Source: JBBQLG01 sp038327655 | Lineage (GTDB): Bacteria; Bacteroidota; Bacteroidia; Cytophagales; Spirosomataceae | DNA: 11,664 nt | Reading direction: 5' to 3' | NCBI GenBank assembly: GCA_038327655.1 | Contig: JBBQLG010000176.1 | Coordinates: 1 to 11,664 of the forward strand | Part shown: one piece after another, positions 5,521-11,664 of the stretch | How the letters are laid out: each line of letters opens with the position of its first letter | How positions within the stretch are numbered: position 1 is the first letter of the stretch | Translations under genes and position numbers: made by a program | Notes under the pieces: model-generated | What the model was told of the DNA's origin: nothing | The model's database searches: none | What the model saw: the letters and a program-made list of their open reading frames with translations, nothing else

Positions 5521-6837
5521 TTAGTGCCCCGACGCCAATGCCAGTACGCAAAAGCCATCGACAAGCCATAACCCCGGTGGAATCTCGCGCCACTTGCCAA
5601 CGGACATTTTCAGCACCGTCCACGACAGAAACCCCCAGATAATGCCCTGCGTGATGGAGTAGCTGAACGGAATCAGGATGAGTGCCAGAAAAGCGGGTAT
5701 GGCTTCGTCCAATGCCCGCCAGTTGATTTTGGTAACCGGCTGCATCATAAACGCACCGACCAGCACTAACGCCGGAGCCGTGGCGATAGCGGGCACGACC
5801 GACAGGAGCGGGGACAGAAAGAGAAACGGCAGAAACAGCGTCCCGGCTACGATGGCGGTCAGCCCCGTTCGCCCGCCCTGCGCAATGCCTACCGCCGACT
5901 CGATGTAGGCCGTGCCGGGACTGGTGCCGAGTAGACCCGCCAGCGTGGTGGCGACGGCGTCGGTTATCAGCGACCGGTTCAGGTTACGGGGTTCACCATC
6001 AGGGTCGTGCAGGTTAGCCGCTTCGGCAACCCCAACGAAGGTGGACAGGCTATCGAACAGATCGGTGAAGACAAAGGCAAAAATTACCGGCCACAGCGAC
6101 CATTGCAGCGAGTTGACCAAGTCTAACCGACCAACCAAACTGAAATCCGGTGCGGCCACCACACCCGCGAAGTTGACCAATGTTTTCTGCCCGAAATTCA
6201 CGGCGGAGGCATCGCCCCACAACCGGCCAATGGGAATGGCAGCCAGCGTAGTGCCTGTAATACCGATGATAATAGCCCCCGGCACGTTCCGCACGACGAG
6301 GGCCGCCGTGACTAATAAGCCAACTACAAACGTTAGGGTAATGGGGTCTTTCATCGAGGCAATACCCACCAGCGTGGCTGGATTCGCCACAATAAAATGG
6401 GCATTCTCGAACCCGATCAGCGTAATGAACAGCCCGATTCCCGCCGAAACAGCATACCGCAGTGGCTTCGGAATAATATGGACAATGGCCGACCGCACGT
6501 TGCCGATGGACAAGAGCAGAAAAAGTACCCCCGCCCAGAACACGGCCCCCAGCGCGACTTCGGGACGAATACCCATCGTCTTCACCGCCGTAAACGTAAA
6601 AAAGGCGTTTAGGCCCATCCCCGGTGCCACGACAATCGGGTTGCGGGCATACAGCCCCATCATCAGGCTACAGAAAAACGACAGCAGCACCGTGGCCGTT
6701 AATACCCCTGAAAACGGCAGCCCTGCCTGACTCAGAATCGCCGGATTGACCACGATGATGTACATGGTGGCCAAAAACGTCGAAATGCCGGCCAGGATTT
6801 CAGTGCGGAGCGAAGAAGAAGGAGTGGTAGCGGGCAT
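5521..6837 (-). CDS. NCS2-family purine permease (AzgA/PbuG/AdeP type)
   Basis: Polytopic inner-membrane transporter of 438 residues with 12-14 hydrophobic segments, importing a purine base with protons. Family marks are RTEILAGISTFLATMYIIVVNP at the N-terminus, VVAPGMGLNAFF near residue 70, FTDLFDSLSTFVGVAEAANL near residue 265, and GTSPGTAYIESAVGIAQGGRTG near residue 310. The last two hold the conserved acidic binding-site residues. These place it with adenine/guanine/hypoxanthine permeases rather than uracil or xanthine carriers. The signal-peptide-bearing nucleosidase follows after nine bases, so the two probably act in sequence: hydrolysis outside, base uptake. The 114-base gap upstream holds only a weak -7-like word on the minus strand (TAATTTCG, 6868-6875). 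Which purine is carried is not shown by the sequence. Confidence 0.9.
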   Translation of the reverse strand: MPATTPSSSLRTEILAGISTFLATMYIIVVNPAILSQAGLPFSGVLTATVLLSFFCSLMMGLYARNPIVVAPGMGLNAFFTFTAVKTMGIRPEVALGAVFWAGVLFLLLSIGNVRSAIVHIIPKPLRYAVSAGIGLFITLIGFENAHFIVANPATLVGIASMKDPITLTFVVGLLVTAALVVRNVPGAIIIGITGTTLAAIPIGRLWGDASAVNFGQKTLVNFAGVVAAPDFSLVGRLDLVNSLQWSLWPVIFAFVFTDLFDSLSTFVGVAEAANLHDPDGEPRNLNRSLITDAVATTLAGLLGTSPGTAYIESAVGIAQGGRTGLTAIVAGTLFLPFLFLSPLLSVVPAIATAPALVLVGAFMMQPVTKINWRALDEAIPAFLALILIPFSYSITQGIIWGFLSWTVLKMSVGKWREIPPGLWLVDGFCVLALASGH

Positions 6838-6951
6838 AAATCGTTGTCAGGCGTCTGGACAAAGAAACGAAATTAGCCCGGTTTGACGGAAAGAGTACGG
6901 GTGGAAAGTGTGGATTTTAGGAGTTGTGCAAATGATTAAAATTTATAAACC

Positions 6952-7995
6952 TCAGTGTTGGCTTAACCACTCGAAGTAGTCTTTCTCAACAGCTACTCCA
7001 TTGTACGTCTTGCTACTAATTTTACCTTGAGTGTCGTAAGTCAGTTTGTAAAATGTGTGGTCATGATTGGGATATACTTTCACTGTCAAATTCGTTTTCC
7101 CAACCCGCGTGAACTCTAAGGGCAGAATATCATTGGACGTGGAGCCAACATCAGCAGTACCGTATACGATACAAATTGGTATGGTTAATGCCAGCAGATA
7201 GTCTTTATTGTGCGTGTGAGAAAATGAGTATTTCGTGCGGTTCGGGTCGCCCTGTTTGGTAGTACCATTAAGTGAATCCAGACAAATGGCTTTCCACTGC
7301 TCCTGTAGCCCTTCGACACTTTGTTGGGCTTCTTCCTGCGTATATTCGCCGGTATACCCTTTAACCCGCTCTTCACGAATTATGGATTGTTGTCGTCCTT
7401 CTAATCCTCCCGAAAAAGCTATCAGGTGGGTTATCTGTTTATTCGTATAAGCCGTTTTGATGGCCACTTGGTACCCCTCTGAACCTCCGGTAATAACTAC
7501 CCGTTTTGAATCCGCCCATGGTTGATTAAGGATAAATCGGAGAACAGCATTGGTCTGATTAACATAGTAGTTGAGGTAATTATGCGACTGATAATTAGCC
7601 GGATACATCGTTGGTTTGATGTTACCTCGTGTGCTGAATAACGTATCTAAATAAGCATCAGTACCAATCAAAGGTACACCGGGCTTAGCAATCATTATGC
7701 TGTGATACTCCGCTTCGTGGTCGTAACAGGTAATGGGAAGTTGAGTTAACGATGGCCTATTGTTTTTGGGATTGATGGTAAATAGTGGAATGGGGAGGGA
7801 ACCCTGTCGAAATAAAAGAATAGGTTTTCGCTTAACGATCTCTTTCTGATCGGCTACAACAGCAAACGTGATCGAATCGCCCTCGAAAGGAATGGTAAAG
7901 ACAGTGTATCCACCGACGGATCGCTGTGTGTACTGACAAAAAGATGAAGTGGCTACTGAGCTAATCAGCAGGAGGGTAGTGAAAAAATTCTTCAT
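6952..7995 (-). CDS. Secreted alpha/beta hydrolase, function unknown
   Basis: A 347-residue protein with an N-terminal signal peptide (MKN, hydrophobic stretch, cleavage probably at C-Q near residue 20). The alpha/beta-hydrolase catalytic set is visible: nucleophile S172 in ITGGSEGYQ, acid D282 in YGTADVGS after a strand ICIVYG, and histidine H313 (or H311) in YPNHDHTF near the C-terminus. It resembles dienelactone-hydrolase or S9-peptidase-like members, but no substrate can be assigned. The gene is visibly AT-richer than its neighbours (one sampled line, 7561-7620, has 22 G+C in 60, against 37 in 60 for 9121-9180 in nagB), suggesting a different history. It is on the same strand as the permease downstream with a 114-base gap, so co-transcription is possible but not evident. 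A weak promoter (CATCTTTG with TTCG 19 bases upstream) lies before it. Confidence 0.75.
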   Translation of the reverse strand: MKNFFTTLLLISSVATSSFCQYTQRSVGGYTVFTIPFEGDSITFAVVADQKEIVKRKPILLFRQGSLPIPLFTINPKNNRPSLTQLPITCYDHEAEYHSIMIAKPGVPLIGTDAYLDTLFSTRGNIKPTMYPANYQSHNYLNYYVNQTNAVLRFILNQPWADSKRVVITGGSEGYQVAIKTAYTNKQITHLIAFSGGLEGRQQSIIREERVKGYTGEYTQEEAQQSVEGLQEQWKAICLDSLNGTTKQGDPNRTKYSFSHTHNKDYLLALTIPICIVYGTADVGSTSNDILPLEFTRVGKTNLTVKVYPNHDHTFYKLTYDTQGKISSKTYNGVAVEKDYFEWLSQH

Positions 7996-8024
7996 TGCCA
8001 GTATGAGATTTTATACAGTGGCAA
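7995..8024. repeat. Inverted repeat over the hydrolase start codon
   Basis: TTGCCA (7995-8000) is complementary to TGGCAA (8019-8024) over an 18-base spacer, and the inner arm touches the start codon of the secreted hydrolase. In its mRNA this could form a hairpin at the start; as DNA it could be an operator. Six bases of symmetry can occur by chance. Confidence 0.35.
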
Positions 8025-8133
8025 AGATGCAAGGACTACTTTATCTGCCGAAGTTAATGATTGTTAAATGCCAGTTCGGCGTGGGTTTTACCATGTTGTG
8101 GCGTTATCCTGTCACAAACCGGCATGACTTGCC

Positions 8134-8577
8134 TTATTCGACCGGATAATATTGTTCGTAAAAAGCTCTGGGTGAAAATATTGGGATACGTTCATACTGA
8201 GCGAACGTGAAATCCTTCGAATTGCCGGTAATAATTGCATCCGCATTAGCCGCAATAGCCAGTTCAAGAATACGGTTATCCGGCTCATCGGCAAGAACAG
8301 CGAGCGTTTGTGTCGGCTCAATAATAAAAGCGATTTGCCGAAGTTCTGCTAAATACGCAGGTGCCCGATCAATGAACGTGGGAAAACGCTTAAACTTCTC
8401 CCGACGGCTAACCGATTCGTATTCGGTAAATAATGCTGTTGATAAACATAAAATGACCTCACCGGTAAGGATGAGATCATTGAAGATGCGATAGGGATAA
8501 CTATACTGACCAATCAGGGCGGAGATGAATACGTTGGTATCGACCACAATTCGGTTAGTGGCCACGTCGGTACGCAT
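8134..8577 (-). CDS. PIN-domain toxin of a putative type II toxin-antitoxin pair
   Basis: A 147-residue protein of the PIN family annotated as putative toxin-antitoxin toxin component (the COG1569 kind). PIN toxins are metal-dependent ribonucleases. The acidic centre is visible: D13 in VVDTNVFISAL, E52 in LFTEYESV, D97/D100 in DEPDNRILELA, and D122 in ITGNSKDF, where the usual GD is GN (N119). I chose the ATG at 8577; a TTG directly before it at 8580 would add one residue. It overlaps the end of the small upstream gene by 23 bases, the arrangement expected for antitoxin-toxin translational coupling. AT-rich like its neighbours (sampled line 8401-8460 has 24 G+C in 60). Family confident, toxicity untested. 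Confidence 0.85.
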   Translation of the reverse strand: MRTDVATNRIVVDTNVFISALIGQYSYPYRIFNDLILTGEVILCLSTALFTEYESVSRREKFKRFPTFIDRAPAYLAELRQIAFIIEPTQTLAVLADEPDNRILELAIAANADAIITGNSKDFTFAQYERIPIFSPRAFYEQYYPVE

Positions 8578-8779
8578 CAATTTCGGCCTGAATGTCGTCG
8601 TAGCTTAATTCGGCTAATGGGGTTTGAGCTACTTCCTGATTAATTTCGTTGAACAAACGACGCGCTGAGGCTAAGGTGTCCACGTATTCGGCCGACACCA
8701 CGAAATCCATTGATTGCAGGAGTTGCAGCAGAGCCGCTGATTTCTCCGGGTTTGTTACTTTGATGACGATGGTTTCCAT
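8555..8779 (-). CDS. Small antitoxin-like protein upstream of the PIN toxin
   Basis: A 74-residue acidic protein starting METIVIKVTNPEK, with a short N-terminal strand, then helices (SAALLQLLQSMDFV, LASARRLFNEINQEV) and a charged C-terminal helix (SYDDIQAEIDAYRRGH). Size, position and the 23-base overlap with the PIN gene fit an antitoxin whose C-terminal helix would cover the toxin. The open frame extends much further upstream, to 9229, but that part lies inside nagB in another frame, has low-complexity Arg/Pro composition and looks non-coding, so the ATG at 8779 is chosen. I recognise no named antitoxin DNA-binding domain, so autoregulation is only inferred from family habit. Confidence 0.7.
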   Translation of the reverse strand: METIVIKVTNPEKSAALLQLLQSMDFVVSAEYVDTLASARRLFNEINQEVAQTPLAELSYDDIQAEIDAYRRGH

Positions 8780-8827
8780 GCAACTTTCCGGCTTTAAGTA
8801 AGCTGTTAATCTACAAAAGGCTTTTCC

Positions 8828-8835
8828 CAAAGTTA
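8828..8835 (-). promoter_or_regulatory. -7 element for the toxin-antitoxin operon
   Basis: TAACTTTG on the minus strand is a perfect TAnnTTTG match 48 bases before the antitoxin ATG, in the 62-base gap after nagB. No clear -33 TTTG is found at the right spacing, so the promoter is a candidate only. Confidence 0.4.
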
Positions 8836-8841
8836 CCGAAT

Positions 8842-9564
8842 TCACAGCAAACTTCCTGCGTCCATATCTACCCAGACATGGGCGTTGGGGTGGGTCTGGA
8901 TGATGCTGGCGGGTAGTTGTTCGGTGACGGGGCCGGTGAGGGCGTCGCCGATGATAGCGGCTTTGCGCGGGCCGCTGGCTAATAGAATAACCTCTTTTGC
9001 ATCCATCAGGTGCTGTAAACCGAGGGTGATGCCCCGCTCCAGCACGGTCGGCTGTGCGAAATACTTCTGTGCGACCTGAATCGTGGTTTCGGCGAGGTCC
9101 GATACGAAGGCGTAGCGGTGAAACGGCGTCCCCGGCTCGTTGAGGGCGATATGTCCGTTCAGGCCGATGCCGACCAACATCAGGTCCAGGCCACCCCGTT
9201 TGGCGATGACCGCGTCGATGCGCATGCACTCGGCGGGTAAATCCAGGACTTTAGCGTCGAAATAGTAAATCTGCTCCGGGCGAATCTGGAGGGGCGTAAA
9301 CAGGTCCCGGTAGAGCGAATAGCCGCAACTGCCCTCATCCGTCGGGCCGAAACCGACCCACTCGTCCAGACCAATAAACGTGCAGCGGCTCAGGTTGGCT
9401 TCACCCGTTTGGGCCAGTTCGGCGAGTCGCCGGAAGGTGCCGATGGGCGTATCGCCGGAGGCTAAGCAGAGGGTAGCGTCGGGTTTCTGGCGGAGCAGTG
9501 CTGCAATGTGCCGGGCCGTATGGTCGGAGAGGGCAGTATAGTCGGGGAAGGTCTGTTGTTGCAT
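8842..9564 (-). CDS. nagB: Glucosamine-6-phosphate deaminase, short form
   Basis: Cytosolic enzyme of the NagB/6-phosphogluconolactonase fold converting glucosamine-6-phosphate to fructose-6-phosphate and ammonia, linking amino-sugar use to glycolysis. It has 240 residues, like the short non-allosteric form of Bacillus rather than the longer E. coli enzyme. Seen: SGDTP phosphate loop at 36-40, the enolisation aspartate D67 in GLDEW, and GIGLNGHIALNEPG with N136, H138 and E143, the ring-opening residues. Asn at 136 instead of Asp, as in E. coli, is also found in Bacillus-type enzymes. Later come GITLGL and MDAKEVILLASGPRKA. It follows the desaturase with 29 bases between and has a perfect -7 box just before its ATG. 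A 6-phosphogluconolactonase is less likely because of the NEPG motif. Confidence 0.88.
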   Translation of the reverse strand: MQQQTFPDYTALSDHTARHIAALLRQKPDATLCLASGDTPIGTFRRLAELAQTGEANLSRCTFIGLDEWVGFGPTDEGSCGYSLYRDLFTPLQIRPEQIYYFDAKVLDLPAECMRIDAVIAKRGGLDLMLVGIGLNGHIALNEPGTPFHRYAFVSDLAETTIQVAQKYFAQPTVLERGITLGLQHLMDAKEVILLASGPRKAAIIGDALTGPVTEQLPASIIQTHPNAHVWVDMDAGSLL

Positions 9565-9568
9565 GACG

Positions 9569-9576
9569 CAAAAATA
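9569..9576 (-). promoter_or_regulatory. nagB: -7 element directly before nagB
   Basis: TATTTTTG on the minus strand is a perfect TAnnTTTG match that ends only four bases before the nagB ATG (9564). A start at the usual distance would give a leaderless or nearly leaderless mRNA. No TTTG is present at the -33 spacing, so confidence is limited. Confidence 0.4.
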
Positions 9577-9593
9577 GACAACACCAATCAGTT

Positions 9594-10685
9594 TTAAGCC
9601 GCTACCCCCACCCGTCGTGGCAACGGTGTTACTAATTCCGTAACGGCCGGAATCCGTTGCGTACGGGCTTTCAGCACGGCGATTACTTCTGCTTCGTCGG
9701 CAAACGTGTTGCCGTTGATATTCACTACGTGTTTGGCCAGTACGTCGTACCGCCGGGTCATCAGGCTGATGAAGATTTTCAGGTAATCGGCGCCATCAAA
9801 CACAATGGCCTGGTTTTGGGCGTATTTGTCGAGCGTTTTCAGGAAGAACGTTGGGTGTTCGGTCCAGTGGAGGCCCGGCCTCTGGTGGTGGCCGATGTGG
9901 TAGCCATCGTTCCAGCACTTGTGGTTGTACTTCACGTTGATGCACGTAATGCTGTTTTTGTACGGGTTGCCGGGGTCAGCCGCGTCGATAAACGAATGCT
10001 GCGTCCAGTTGCCGAGCATCATCACGATCCGCGACAGCAGCAGCGGCACCACAAACACAGCCAGCGTGGCGGGCAGGTTTACAAAACCCAGCCCAATGCA
10101 GAGCAGCACAAAACTAACCTCGCCCGCTACCGCTTTCCAGGCCAACTTCACCCGGTTTCGCTTGAAAAGGTAGGCGACCAGTTCGCTCAGACCAAAGAAG
10201 AAAAAAGCCGTAAAATAACCCAGAAACCCCCGAACGCTATCGCGCTGATAGTTCATCGTGCTGCTTTCGTCGTCGGGGAGGTTATTTTCGGCGTGGTGCA
10301 TCCCGATGTGGTGGCTGTAGTACGTCTCCGGCGTATGGCCAAAAAACGGACCGACTACCCACGGCAGGTAGTTGTTCATGAATTTGAAGGCCGGTTTGTA
10401 CATCGGGCGGTGGCTGGTGCAATGCAGCATCAGGCCAAAGGGACCTTTAAATTTCAGATTATTCACGTACTGATAGCCAATCGCCAGCACCCACCACGCC
10501 CATCCGGTCAGAAACGGCATATAGAGCATCAAACCGAGGGGAATCAGGATCAGGCTGATACGTAGCGTGAGGTAAAGAAAAGGCAGGTCGCGTTCGTCTT
10601 TGATGAACGAAAGCAGCATCCGGTCGAACTGGTTGTAGGAAACCGACGTAAAGGTCGGGTCATGGATAGGGCCAAGCAGTTTCAT
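9594..10685 (-). CDS. Membrane fatty acid desaturase family protein
   Basis: A 363-residue integral membrane di-iron enzyme that would insert a double bond (or a hydroxyl) into a lipid acyl chain using oxygen and an electron donor. The three histidine clusters are present: HCTSH (H88, H92), HHIGMHH (H125-H131) and GYHIGHH (H263, H266, H267), with an extra histidine at NWTQH (H230). Hydrophobic segments lie near 38-58, 62-78, 150-172 and 186-222, leaving the His boxes on one face. ATG at 10685 opens the frame cleanly. nagB follows 29 bases downstream in the same direction, though metabolic linkage is not obvious. Regiospecificity, or whether it acts on carotenoids or sphingolipids instead, cannot be told from the sequence. 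Confidence 0.85.
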   Translation of the reverse strand: MKLLGPIHDPTFTSVSYNQFDRMLLSFIKDERDLPFLYLTLRISLILIPLGLMLYMPFLTGWAWWVLAIGYQYVNNLKFKGPFGLMLHCTSHRPMYKPAFKFMNNYLPWVVGPFFGHTPETYYSHHIGMHHAENNLPDDESSTMNYQRDSVRGFLGYFTAFFFFGLSELVAYLFKRNRVKLAWKAVAGEVSFVLLCIGLGFVNLPATLAVFVVPLLLSRIVMMLGNWTQHSFIDAADPGNPYKNSITCINVKYNHKCWNDGYHIGHHQRPGLHWTEHPTFFLKTLDKYAQNQAIVFDGADYLKIFISLMTRRYDVLAKHVVNINGNTFADEAEVIAVLKARTQRIPAVTELVTPLPRRVGVAA

Positions 10686-10715
10686 GAAAAAAGTATATGT
10701 CTGGTCTGAAGGGAA

Positions 10716-10757
10716 CCCGGTCGGCCGGATCTCCCGCTAAGATAACGCCCGACCGGG
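10716..10757. repeat. 9-bp inverted repeat in the desaturase leader
   Basis: CCCGGTCGG (10716-10724) is perfectly complementary to CCGACCGGG (10749-10757) with a 24-base loop, 31-72 bases upstream of the desaturase start. It could be an mRNA leader hairpin or an operator. No named element is recognised. Confidence 0.5.
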
Positions 10758-10771
10758 GCAGGTTGTATCTG

Positions 10772-10781
10772 TTTCCGGAAA
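10772..10781. repeat. 10-base palindrome TTTCCGGAAA
   Basis: Perfect palindrome between the terminator and the leader hairpin, about 90 bases upstream of the desaturase. The position would suit a regulator site. Short enough to arise by chance. Confidence 0.3.
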
Positions 10782-10787
10782 GGTTAT

Positions 10788-10833
10788 TCACAAAAAAGCG
10801 ACCTTTGCCGAAACAGAGGTCGCCTTTTTGTGA
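10788..10833 (-). terminator. Intrinsic terminator, bidirectional in form
   Basis: GCGACCT (10798-10804) pairs with AGGTCGC (10817-10823). The stem is extended across one mismatch by TCACAAAAA/TTTTTGTGA, so an A-tract precedes and a T-tract follows. On the minus strand it lies 22 bases after the small secreted-protein gene and ends in TTTTTT, fitting termination of that gene before the desaturase leader. It would also work on the plus strand. Confidence 0.85.
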
Positions 10834-10854
10834 TAGCGGACTATTCAATCTGCG

Positions 10855-11319
10855 TTAATTCGTGTCTTTGTCATCGCTCGCGCCCATACCCTGACGGTTG
10901 CGCATCCGACCTTTCATCTGTGATTTCATCTGCTCCATCTTTGCCATTTGGTCGGGCGTCAGGATGGTTTGCAGTTTAGCTTTGAACGCGTCGGCGTTTT
11001 CTTTCAGAACCTTGTTTTTAGTCCGGCCATCGTCGCTGCCTTTCATGATATCGTCCACTTTCTGGGTCCGAACCAGTTCGGCATCGTATACTTTCTGCGT
11101 TGTTGCCTGGTCCAGATTCAGCTCTTTGGCTAAACGGTCGGTTTGCCGACGGGCACGGGTGGCGGGGTCGGTAGCCTGGTAGCGCTGCATCTTGTTGGCG
11201 CGTCCGGCCGTTGCGCCGGCTGCCGGTGCCTCAGCGGTAGGGGTAGTCGTTTGTTGAGCCAGCAGGGGGAGGGCGAGCATCGAAAGCATCAACCCGCTGA
11301 ATGTGATTCTTTTGAACAT
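10855..11319 (-). CDS. Small secreted helical protein, Spy/CpxP or DUF4890-like
   Basis: A 154-residue protein with a clear signal peptide (MFKR, hydrophobic stretch, LALPLLAQQ; cleavage A-Q near residue 21). It continues with a Thr/Ala/Pro-rich linker, then helices holding DPATRARRQTDRLAKELNLD and ILTPDQMAKMEQM, and a basic Gly/Arg/Met tail. The pattern 'Leu-x-Leu-[DT]-x-x-Q followed later by LTPDQ' is shared by Spy/CpxP-type periplasmic chaperones and the Bacteroidota DUF4890 group. Which of the two is undecided. The ATG at 11319 is chosen because it begins the signal peptide; an in-frame ATG at 11364 would place 15 non-signal residues first. A strong terminator follows. No promoter is clear upstream. 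Confidence 0.75.
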   Translation of the reverse strand: MFKRITFSGLMLSMLALPLLAQQTTTPTAEAPAAGATAGRANKMQRYQATDPATRARRQTDRLAKELNLDQATTQKVYDAELVRTQKVDDIMKGSDDGRTKNKVLKENADAFKAKLQTILTPDQMAKMEQMKSQMKGRMRNRQGMGASDDKDTN

Positions 11320-11577
11320 GGTTGTCTTGATTAGTTGCTTCAGTAAGACAGCCTGAGGGGGCAATCGTTTAACGGACGACGCGAATTAATGGGAGTTTAA
11401 CCTGATCGCCGGGTTGGGGAGTCGTGAACTGACCGCTAATACGCATCCGGTCCTGCCTGTCAGAACCTTACCAGAAATCCCCAATTCTTTTTCGGCCTTT
11501 TACTACTGTCTGCCCGGCTTTTTCCCCGAAAATGGCGTACCTTTATACCCCGTAACGACACAAAACTGGTTTCAGAC
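11320..11577. other. Divergent intergenic region between the Spy-like gene and pyrG
   Basis: 258 bases without a convincing gene. The only structures seen are a 7-bp inverted repeat TTTTCGG (11489-11495) with CCGAAAA (11526-11532) and a distant TTGGGGA (11414-11420) with TCCCCAA (11478-11484). It must contain the promoters of both flanking genes; only a weak pyrG candidate is visible. Confidence 0.5.
11538..11545 (+). promoter_or_regulatory. pyrG: Possible -7 element of pyrG
   Basis: TACCTTTA differs from TAnnTTTG at one base, 32 bases before the pyrG ATG. A T-rich run (11519-11523) is near the -33 position but lacks the G. Confidence 0.3.
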
Positions 11578-11664
11578 ATGGCATCCCCCAGTCCCAAAAC
11601 CGCGAAGTACATTTTTGTTACGGGCGGTGTAACATCTTCACTCGGCAAGGGCATTATTGCCTCG
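11578..11664 (+). CDS. pyrG: CTP synthase, N-terminal fragment (runs off the window)
   Basis: The first 29 codons of an ORF that continues past the window edge. KYIFVTGGVTSSLGKGIIAS at residues 10-29 is the ATP-binding P-loop segment that opens the synthetase domain of CTP synthase, which aminates UTP to CTP with glutamine. Thr replaces the more widespread Val in GGVxSSLGKG, a variant I associate with Bacteroidota. The ATG at 11578 is the only start consistent with the motif position. The remaining domains, including the glutaminase half, cannot be seen. Confidence 0.93.
   Translation, partial: MASPSPKTAKYIFVTGGVTSSLGKGIIAS

Noticed and set aside
5912..6730. 272-codon plus-strand open frame
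   Set aside because: Opposite the NCS2 permease; translation is Ser/Thr/Pro-rich without membrane or domain pattern. The minus-strand frame has strong motifs.
8780..9229. Long N-terminal extension of the antitoxin frame
   Set aside because: This part overlaps nagB on the same strand in another frame and reads as Arg/Pro/His-rich sequence. The small protein has a good ATG at 8779.
8842..9564. Missing catalytic Asp in NagB (N136)
   Set aside because: Asn at this place occurs in the Bacillus-type NagB enzymes with GIGxNGHIGFNEP, so it is not a sign of inactivation.
9657..10565. 302-codon plus-strand open frame
   Set aside because: It lies wholly opposite the desaturase, which has all His boxes. 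The translation is low-complexity with many His, Arg and Val residues and no family pattern, so it is a shadow.
11414..11632. 72-codon plus-strand open frame before and across the pyrG start
   Set aside because: It overlaps pyrG in another frame and has no recognisable pattern; the pyrG P-loop frame is unambiguous.

Overview
The window looks like chromosomal DNA from a member of the Bacteroidota, probably a Spirosoma-like genus of the Cytophagales. Four observations support this. Start codons lack Shine-Dalgarno sequences. Several start regions carry the Bacteroidota -7 promoter word TAnnTTTG (1555-1562, 8828-8835 and 9569-9576 on the minus strand; a near match at 1667-1674 on the plus strand). 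Signal peptides end in Ala-Gln. The protein families are typical of the group. The genus is inferred from overall resemblance, not from a marker gene.

Layout. 1-1243: a membrane glycosyltransferase of the GT87/DUF2029 type. 1211-1537 (minus): a DUF721/DciA-like protein whose 3' end overlaps the glycosyltransferase tail to tail. 1538-2054: a long, structured regulatory region. It holds divergent promoters, a three-way-junction-like RNA leader, a clear SAM-I riboswitch (1736-1841), and a 15-codon ORF with three consecutive Cys codons followed by three Pro codons (1854-1901), then competing hairpins. 2055-4525: metY (O-acetylhomoserine sulfhydrylase) and metX (homoserine O-acetyltransferase), separated by a near-perfect 78-nt hairpin. 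4526-4707: a cluster of palindromes. 4708-6837 (minus): a probable two-gene operon of an NCS2 purine permease and a nucleosidase of the MTA/SAH family that carries a signal peptide. 6952-8779 (minus): a visibly AT-richer stretch with a secreted alpha/beta hydrolase and a PIN-toxin/antitoxin pair. 8842-10685 (minus): a membrane fatty acid desaturase followed by nagB-type glucosamine-6-phosphate deaminase. 10788-10833: a terminator. 10855-11319 (minus): a small secreted Spy/CpxP or DUF4890-like protein. 11578-end: the first 29 codons of pyrG (CTP synthase).

How they work together. MetX activates homoserine with acetyl-CoA, and MetY exchanges the acetyl group for sulfide to give homocysteine, the precursor of methionine and SAM. 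The leader can sense SAM through the aptamer. The inferred new idea is that it may also sense cysteine supply through translation of the Cys-Cys-Cys mini-ORF, whose Cys codons are complementary to a downstream segment that can also pair elsewhere. The neighbouring nucleosidase would release adenine from MTA or SAH outside the cytoplasm, and the permease could import that base, so the two halves of the window touch the same methionine/SAM economy. The rest of the window is housekeeping or accessory.
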